From the NCBI GenBank assembly GCA_911728435.2, contig OU452216.1, forward strand, positions 985,981 to 1,049,980: 64,000 nt of DNA, read 5' to 3'. Made by a program: the position numbers and the translations under genes. How positions within the stretch are numbered: the stretch's first letter is position 1; every line of letters starts with the position of its first letter. Shown piece after piece: positions 57,765 through 64,000 of this stretch. The notes beneath the pieces were generated by a model, which was not told the DNA's origin, made no database searches, and saw only the letters and a list, made by a program, of their open reading frames with translations. This stretch comes from Apoderus coryli (Eukaryota > Arthropoda > Insecta > Coleoptera > Attelabidae).

Positions 57765-59160
57765 TCGATTAGTGTTGAATGAGGTCTTCTGGCCATATTT
57801 TATTCAATCTTCGGGTGATGGGCCCGTTTCGGTAAAGGCAGTTTGGGTGGTTGTTTATTCTGTCTTGGTTGATCTGATTGTGTCGGTGATGTACGGGAAT
57901 CGTAGGTCATCATGGAGAGTTCGATTGCTGATGTACCATGGCGTTCCTACTATTGCTCTTAAAGTTTTTGATTGGAATCTTTCTACTATTTTAATTCTAG
58001 TTGGTTTTGCACAACCCCATACTGGAATGCCATATGTCGAAATGGGCTTTAACATTACCTTGTATAATAGAAGTTTATTTTTGGTAGATAATTTTAATTT
58101 TCGGACATCAGCCAGTACATTTGCTTATATTTGATATCTAGCTGACTTCTATTTTTTTATGTGTTTTTCCCAGGTTAGACTTCTATCCAGGTGTAGTCCT
58201 AGTTACTTAGCGTTAGTTTTGACAGGATTTTGTGATCCATCAATCGTGACGGGTGAACAATTATTGTTACAGGTTGTGAAAGGCACTTGGATTGATTTAG
58301 AGTGTTTGAGCTTGATTCTACATTTTTTTTTACCATGTGTTGAATTGGTCTTGGTGTATTTGCATGTTCCTCGAAGAAGAAATTGGGTCTCTGTGGACAG
58401 GAAGGAAGGATCGAAACATCGTCTGCAAACGCCTCTAATATTGTTTGTTCTGACTGTGGTAGATCGTTGGTATATAAAGTAATGGTTCAAGTACACTTCC
58501 TTGGGGAACGCCAGATTGCACAGGATAGTGGGTGGATATAGCTTCATTGTGTTGAACTGAGTAGTGCCTTTCACTTAAGTCTGATTTTAGTATTATGTAG
58601 TAGTTGTTGTTTAACACATGTTTTATTTTATAAAGCAGACCTTCATGCCAGACAAGCTTGAGACACCTCGAGGAAACACCGCAGTATTGTTTGTCCTCCA
58701 GTGCTCTGCTGATGTTATTAACAATTCTATGTGCTTGATGTATGTGGACATTTTTTCTCAGAATGCAAATTAATAATTTGGTATTACGAGTCGTGTTCAT
58801 TTTGGATTCTTGTATGTAATAATATTTTGAATATTTTGGGCTGCTGGTAATAGACTGATCAGCCTGTATAATGTTTCTTGTGGTGGCTTGCATTATTGGG
58901 TGTGAATATTTCCAGATGATTGGGAAGTAAATACACATAGCATTCGGTTGTAAATTGTCGTTAGAAACACTATAGCTTTTTTAGGCTGTTTCTTAAGTAT
59001 TTGAGGAGTTATCAAATCATAGCCGGGTGCCTTCCTATTATTTAATTTACGTATTTCTGCCTTGACTTCATCTGGACTAGTGAGTCGGATTGGTGGTTTT
59101 GTGACATTCTTTATTACCCTTAGTAAACCATTCTTATTATTAATATAAGTAAGCATTTTT
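57765..59160 (-). pseudogene. Decayed Jockey-clade LINE fragment
   Basis: On the minus strand, 59156-58893 gives PPIRLTSPDEVKAEIRKLN and NRKAPGYDLITPQILKKQPK, KAIVFLTTIYNRML. After a deletion come VNNISRALEDKQYCG, a thumb-like LKLVWHEGLLYKIKHVL and VQSGVPQGSVLEPLLY (58800-58480). Then PISTYGIPVWGCAKPTRIKI and FQSKTLRAIVGTPWYISN (58055-57855) form the C-terminal Jockey block. The FADD box is not readable (58320-58440 is scrambled). It is a different family from the Jockey at 10.7-14.2 kb. Confidence 0.75.
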
Positions 59161-59767
59161 ATTTACTTTCTTGTCCGTCTGTTAGTTTTAAAATACTAGT
59201 GTAAAATATTTATATAATATAGTAATTTGTAATATAAAATTATTTTAGGTTATAATTTGAAACAAAAAAAATATGTTGCCAACCTAAAAGTTTAGGGTTT
59301 TTACTTACCTAACTGTTAGCTAACAGAGCGATGGTTTTCGATGGTGAATATAAAATTTGACTAACTGACTGATAAGTTTTATCGGACTGATAAATAACAG
59401 TCTGACATGTCACAGTTTGTTGATATATTAACAATTAACTTTTATAAATCACTCGTTAATCTTTTGGTAAGATTACAGACAACAACATTCCTTATATCGT
59501 AATTACTATGACCTCCATTTTATAAATCGCGCTTTGTCAGCCCACACGAGCTCTTTTAATATATATAAACATGTAACTTTATTACTTTTCAAAATTAGTA
59601 GTATTACTATTAACTCCTAATACAAACCTAATTTTATTGTAATATTACATTATAGATTGAAAAAATATAATTCAATTAACTTTCAAATTATTTACTACGG
59701 TATTGCCAGGCAATTTTACTTCAATAAGTACCGAATAGTTTTAATCCGGCTCTGACTGTTCCCCTTT
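59161..59767. other. AT-rich stretch, nothing recognised
   Basis: It may belong to the decayed 5' side of the Penelope-like fragment; no readable RT motif is seen. Confidence 0.35.
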
Positions 59768-60206
59768 ATGCGGCAGAGAAACCAACACTTTTGCTCGAAT
59801 TTTCTTGTACATAGATTAATGAAATTCCCCCTAAATAAAAACTGTTTCGATACAGAGAAATATATAATTAAAATGGTGGCTATAGCCAATGGTTATGATG
59901 AGAATTTCGTTGATAAACTAATTAGAAAATATAAGCTTAAAAATGCACTTCATAATGCCACAACTTTTCGAAAAAGTCAAGATAGTTCTAAATGACGAAA
60001 TTTCGAAATTTCGATTCCATATCTTCCAAAATTCATCTGCGGTTTAATTAAGATATTTAGTGCTTTTGGCCTTAAAACTCTTTTTCAATCTGGTACACGT
60101 CTAGGCAATTTGTTGGGTAATCCAAAGAAGTAAAGATGACGGAAAAATCTGGCATTTATGAAATTAGTTGTAAGGATTGTGACAAAGTTTATATAGGTGT
60201 AGTGTA
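59768..60206 (+). pseudogene. Penelope-like element fragment (RT end + GIY-YIG start)
   Basis: The plus strand encodes FLVHRLMKFPLNKNCFDTEK, IIKMVAIANGYDENFVDKLI (59795-59930). After a frameshift comes IPYLPKFICGLIKIF.. TLFQSGTRLGNLLGNPKK (60018-60140). After another shift comes KSGIYEISCKDCDKVYIGV (60148-60204). The order (RT thumb, linker, GIY-YIG endonuclease start) identifies a Penelope-like element. The endonuclease is cut after its YIG box by the 3' tail of the LINE at 60207-62165. Confidence 0.8.
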
Positions 60207-62165
60207 GCAGAATATATTTATTTATTTATTTATTCATTTACGGACTTAAGTCCATTATACATAACACAAATATAAATTTAATTACATCAAGATTACAGAA
60301 CCATAAAAAACAATAATACAATAATAAGCATATAGCTAAAAAATTTAAACATCTTGAAGAGCCGAACATAAAAATGAAATATCAAACAATAGCACATTAA
60401 TAACAATAAAACAAAATGTCTTAGCGAACGTGATGACGTTGTCGCAAACCCTTAACAAACTCACCGTAAGGTGAAAAAAAATCGAGATTCGGATCGACAG
60501 CCATGTGACGATTAGCCGATCTCAAAACTCGTGGAATAAATCCAAGAGACGTACAATTTCTGCGACAGAACGGCTCATGAAACAGCCGAGTACCTCTGAC
60601 CCGACGCACTGGAACGCGAAAGGTAATCTCGCACAATAAGTGCGAAGAGGAGACTAAACCATTCAACACCCTGTACAAAACAATCAGATCCTTCACGCTT
60701 CTCCGCTCAGCCAAAATGGTCAATCTCAAATCATCGCACAGTGAAAAGTAGTCGTAAGTATAATCTGGCGGTGGAGGACGTCCAAGCTTAAAATGCATAA
60801 ATCTTAAAAATTTATGCTGAACCCTCTTAATACTGTCCACATGACTTGCGTAAGACGGATTCCAAACCGCCGATGCATATTCCAAATGTGGTCTGACCAA
60901 TGCATTGTATAATAGTCTAATCGATCTTATATCTGTGAAATCAGAAGTAATACGTTTAATAAATCCTAACATTTTCAATGCCTTAGTTGTCATGCAATTT
61001 ATGTGATCCACAAAGGTCAAGGAATGATCTATCCTAACACCAAGATCAACCACAAAAGTCCTACAAGTCAAGCGAGTGTCGGAGATAACGTACTCATACA
61101 AGAAAGGCTCCCTCGCACGATAAAAACCCACATAGAAACACTTTGAAGCATTAAGCACCATTTCATTTCGGTCACACCAATGCATAAGTCTAATCAGATC
61201 ATCCTGCAGCAAATAACAGTCCGTCGCACAGCCAATCTTACGATAAAATTTAAGAACATCTGCAAACAATTTAAAATTACTATAAAGAAAACATCGTTCA
61301 ATATCATTAATAAACAAATTAAATAAGAGTGGTCCCAAATGTGAACCTTGGGGCACACCTGATGAAACATGAATAGGTCTTGACTGGAACTCATTCACAC
61401 GCACAATCTGCGATCTGTCCTGCAAATAACTCTGTATCCAGCGCAAAATGCCAACCGGTAAGCCTGTCAAGTGAAGCTTGCGCATCAGCAACCGGTGGTT
61501 CACCCTATCAAAGGCCTTGGAGAAATCGGTGTAGATCGAATGTACCTGGCATCCCTCTCCCAAGGCACGACACAAATCGTTTGAATACTCAAGCAGGTTA
61601 AGCTCTTCCGACCTTCGCGAAACAAATCCGAACTGTTGGTCGTTAACAAGAGGTTCCAAAATGAGCTTTAAGTGTTTAGTTAATATCTTCTCAAATAATT
61701 TGGGTATAGCGTTGATGATAGAAATGGGTCTATAATTAGATACCTCACTCTTTTTACCAGATTTAAAGATTGGCGTCACAAAACTAACCTTCCAACGACT
61801 AGGGAAGTGACCAAACTGGATGGAGGCATTAAAAATTATATGTAGAGGACGGGACAGTGCAAAACTGCATCCCTTTAATAGTCTTGGTGCAACACCATCA
61901 GGACAAGACCCCTTATTGATATTCATCGTACTAAGCTCATCAAATATGTCTGCAATGTTTATGTGATAATCGCCCAGTCGATCCCGCTGCCCCGGCAAGC
62001 AAGAAGCGCCACCCAAGGAATCAGCATCCCCAGGGGAATAGACGGACTCAAAGTAGGCAGCGAATAGATCCACCAACTCTTGGCCATCGTTGCTAATGCT
62101 GGAATTATAGGATACTTGCAATGGTATTTGACCTGAATTCCTATGCCATATGCTTGTAAATAGTC
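60207..62165 (-). mobile_element. 5'-truncated CR1-like LINE
   Basis: Contains an open RT-to-C-terminus ORF (60421-62121, readable upstream to about 62165), a ~190-nt 3' UTR and an AAAT-repeat tail (60209-60240). The GACTTAAGTCC-containing 3' end resembles that of the fragment at 41483-42424. It inserted into the Penelope-like sequence. Confidence 0.85.
60421..62121 (-). CDS. LINE ORF2 RT fragment with mutated catalytic box
   Basis: 566 open codons, preceded in frame by FTSIWHRNSGQIPL to about 62160, so the true start is lost by 5' truncation. Motifs: INKGSCPDGVAPRLLKGC, NYRPISIINAIPKLFEKIL, QQFGFVSRRSEELNLLEYS, YTDFSKAFDRVNHRLLM (first catalytic Asp) and SSGVPQGSHLGPLLFNLFIN. The next box is LFADVLKFY, where FADD is expected: a single base change turns the second catalytic Asp into Val, so RT is dead although the frame is open. 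The C-terminus carries RPHLEYASAVWNPSYA and VQHKFLRFMHFKLG. The endonuclease is missing. Confidence 0.88.
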   Translation of the reverse strand: MQVSYNSSISNDGQELVDLFAAYFESVYSPGDADSLGGASCLPGQRDRLGDYHINIADIFDELSTMNINKGSCPDGVAPRLLKGCSFALSRPLHIIFNASIQFGHFPSRWKVSFVTPIFKSGKKSEVSNYRPISIINAIPKLFEKILTKHLKLILEPLVNDQQFGFVSRRSEELNLLEYSNDLCRALGEGCQVHSIYTDFSKAFDRVNHRLLMRKLHLTGLPVGILRWIQSYLQDRSQIVRVNEFQSRPIHVSSGVPQGSHLGPLLFNLFINDIERCFLYSNFKLFADVLKFYRKIGCATDCYLLQDDLIRLMHWCDRNEMVLNASKCFYVGFYRAREPFLYEYVISDTRLTCRTFVVDLGVRIDHSLTFVDHINCMTTKALKMLGFIKRITSDFTDIRSIRLLYNALVRPHLEYASAVWNPSYASHVDSIKRVQHKFLRFMHFKLGRPPPPDYTYDYFSLCDDLRLTILAERRSVKDLIVLYRVLNGLVSSSHLLCEITFRVPVRRVRGTRLFHEPFCRRNCTSLGFIPRVLRSANRHMAVDPNLDFFSPYGEFVKGLRQRHHVR

Positions 62166-62868
62166 ATAGTGTAGAGTCTAGTAACTTAAGATTGTTGAAG
62201 TGGGCAATTATAGATATTTGGCCATATTTTTCTTGAACCTTATTATTCAGTTCTTTAATTGGTCGATTTTCTTGGGAATGAGGTTCAGATGAGACTAGTT
62301 TTTGAAATAAATATTGTGTATTTATTTCATGTTACATTCTTTTTGGTATACAACGTTTCGACAACATTATGTTGTCTTCTTCAGGCAACAGAACCTTTTT
62401 TTCAAATTTCTAGAAAAATATTAAATGTTCTACTATACCATAAAACAAAAACATGTACCCAAAGAACTTTTTCAAAAACACGGGTAACCAACAAGACAAT
62501 TCACGAGTTTTACAATTAAAATCATAATATTTTAAACAGAATAAAAAACAATAATTTAATAAAATATACTTCACTGAAACCAGTTATTAATATATACTAG
62601 AAATGCAAATTATTTCTGTTCAGTATTGGGAATTGTTTAAAATATCTATCACTACATTTAAAAAGTTCTTTGTTTGAGTACATGTTTTTGTTTTATGTTA
62701 CACTGAACCGAAAAGGTACGTGATATTAATAAAAAAGTGCTTCAAATCAATGAACGTCAACATTAAATTTGAGCCGATGATGGGTGACATTAATACAATG
62801 AACGTTCGTACATAAACTCGGTAGCGAATTCTGTACGTTGAATTAATAAATAAAGAACATAAATTTAT
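62166..62868. other. Probable Penelope-type terminal region and spacer
   Basis: Minus-strand readings such as EPHSQENRPIKELNNKVQEK (62210-62290) are open but unassigned. The hammerhead-like motif at 62351-62395 suggests that part of this is a Penelope-type terminal repeat. The rest is AT-rich. Confidence 0.4.
62345..62395 (-). ncRNA. Hammerhead-like motif, Penelope type
   Basis: On the minus strand, CTGAAGA (62384-62378) is a perfect CUGANGA. GACAAC/GTTGTC forms a six-pair stem II with a short loop, and GAAAC (62359-62355) completes the core. ACGTTGTA can form a two-pair stem III ending in GTA. Stem I pairing is weak. Penelope-like elements are known to carry such minimal hammerheads in their terminal repeats, and a Penelope fragment lies 2 kb to the left. 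Confidence 0.5.
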
Positions 62869-63078
62869 GCTCGCTGGTTATTGATCTTACGAATGATGGA
62901 CATTAATTTATAACTCCTGTACGTTAAAACGATGTTAACAGGTTGTTAATGTTACGAACGATGAAGATTAGTTTATGTCTCCAATACGTAAAACGGATGT
63001 TAGCTGGTTATTAATGTTACGAACGATGAACATTAATCTATGACTTTTGTACGTTAAACCAATGTTAGCTGATTATTA
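62869..63078 (+). repeat. 65-bp minisatellite, 3.2 copies
   Basis: Units start near 62869, 62933, 62999 and 63064 (partial). Each reads G(T/C)TAGCTGGTTATTAATGTT-like, ACGAACGATGAACATTAAT.TATGACT and GTACGTTAAAAC.AT. Related words continue upstream to 62795. Confidence 0.85.
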
Positions 63079-63530
63079 CATTGGGTTATAATAATTGTTT
63101 TACGTAATTGTGTTCGCCGGAAATTATTATTACGAAAGATTGAGATTATTGTTCTGTATTCAATCAATAATCGCGAGCATATAGGTACATATGTATTATG
63201 TGTACTGCAAAGTGCAGTATGGTTCAAATATACTAGTACCAATGGTTAGAGAATTTAAAAGCCCAAATAAGACTCAAGATTATCTTGCTGTACGTCCATT
63301 GATTTGATGCACCTGCTTTGTAAATAAATTAAATCATATTTGTACGACACTCGAAATCTAAAGGCTTTATTTTTAATTTAGTTAATATTAAATGCTAAAC
63401 ATGTCAGATTCGTCTGTCGTCTGAGGTGAAAAGGGAGAAAAAACTATATTTGGAAACTAAAGTCCGCGGAAATTCTTCTAAACAAATTGGAAATTATTAC
63501 GAGATCTAAACATTTATGCAAGGGAAAATA
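63079..63530. other. AT-rich stretch, nothing recognised
   Basis: No gene or element boundary is supported here. Confidence 0.4.
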
Positions 63531-63539
63531 TCACAATAC

Positions 63540-64000
63540 CGTCTTTTATTCATGATGTTGATAATATTAATGATTTTTTTGTGGCCACTTCTACCAACAA
63601 TCCGGACCCAGGAACGATCAATTTTTACTTAGGTAATAAAATTAGGCCTGATATTAACTTTGAATTTACAATGGTGGATCATGGGGAGTACTTGATGCAT
63701 TGCTTGGGATTAAGTCAAATGCTGTAGGCAGTGACATGATCAGTATTGATATGCTAGTAGTAGTAGTTGTCCGTTTATAATGCCCTTTATACAGCATCTA
63801 GTTAATTACTATATAGAAACGAGGAACTTCCCAACATGTTGGAAAGAAGCCAATGTCATTCCAATCCCAAAACTAAAACTCCATCAACATTTAAGGATCT
63901 TATAGACCGATTAATATACTCCTAGCGATCTCCAAGGTTATTGAGAGTGTGATCTGCAATCAAATGAAAACATATTTTGATGGGCATGGGTTGTTGTCAG
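63540..64000 (+). pseudogene. LINE RT N-terminal fragment, runs off window
   Basis: Plus-strand frames give FIHDVDNINDFFVATSTNNP, then after breaks MPFIQHLVNYYIETRNFPTC, WKEANVIPIPKLK and, near the end, KVIESVICNQMKTYFDGHGL. This is the pre-RT and RT-finger region of a CR1/Jockey-superfamily ORF2. Frameshifts interrupt it, and the catalytic region would lie beyond 64000. Confidence 0.7.

Noticed and set aside
57772..58482. Plus-strand frames over the Jockey fragment
   Set aside because: The minus strand carries the Jockey motifs; the plus frames are shadows.
1..64000. CRISPR arrays, bacterial operons, Shine-Dalgarno sites, tRNA genes
   Set aside because: None is visible. The window is eukaryotic, and no cloverleaf with a GTTCGANTC-type T arm was found by eye.

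Overview
This is AT-rich arthropod nuclear DNA, almost certainly from an insect with a large, transposon-filled genome. The evidence is spliceosomal introns with GT..AG sites, a eukaryotic 5S rRNA gene, and a dense mix of insect-type elements: Jockey and CR1-like LINEs, BEL/Pao, Gypsy and Copia LTR elements, a mariner, other IS630/Tc1-like elements, a hAT remnant and a Penelope-like element. A beetle is a reasonable guess, but the sequence does not settle the order.

Left part (1-18 kb): decayed mobile DNA. A LINE remnant is fused to a hAT transposase tail (2-3.4 kb). Two relics of one IS630-like DDE transposase family follow (4.3-5.3 kb, and inside a TIR-bounded element at 6143-8417). A BEL/Pao gag is interrupted by a decayed Jockey element on the minus strand (9.7-14.2 kb). 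A broken 5S rDNA cluster with one complete 5S gene lies at 14.4-15.2 kb, then a gutted Gypsy-like element between LTR-like repeats (15.25-17.3 kb), then one copy of an intron-bearing C2H2 + FLYWCH/FAR1-like coding block.

Middle (18-33 kb): a nearly intact CR1/Jockey-superfamily LINE on the minus strand (19.0-23.6 kb; 940-codon ORF2, ORF1 with one frame break) sits next to a second, better preserved copy of the C2H2/FLYWCH-like block (23.9-24.6 kb). After several palindromic repeats comes a young complete Copia element (28465-32862; LTRs about 2% diverged, intact polyprotein).

Right part (33-64 kb): an ordinary split host gene on the plus strand can be assembled from six phase-compatible exons between 33464 and 54809. 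It gives 519 codons of a coiled-coil protein with a disordered serine/asparagine-rich C-terminal half; I do not recognise it. Its introns hold an intact mariner (35633-36963), a 1.6-kb foldback with another repeat nested inside, a 762-bp near-perfect palindrome, a 649-bp tandem duplication, LINE fragments and a 3.3-kb foldback. Beyond 54.8 kb are an element with ~430-bp terminal inverted repeats and a broken IS630/mariner-like transposase, a Jockey fragment, a Penelope-like fragment truncated by a CR1-like LINE, a 65-bp minisatellite and a LINE fragment running off the end.

The parts do not form a pathway. The interesting signals are structural: many long perfect or near-perfect inverted repeats, several inside transcribed introns, and five hammerhead-ribozyme-like cores scattered among repeats. 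No CRISPR, operon or bacterial signal is present.
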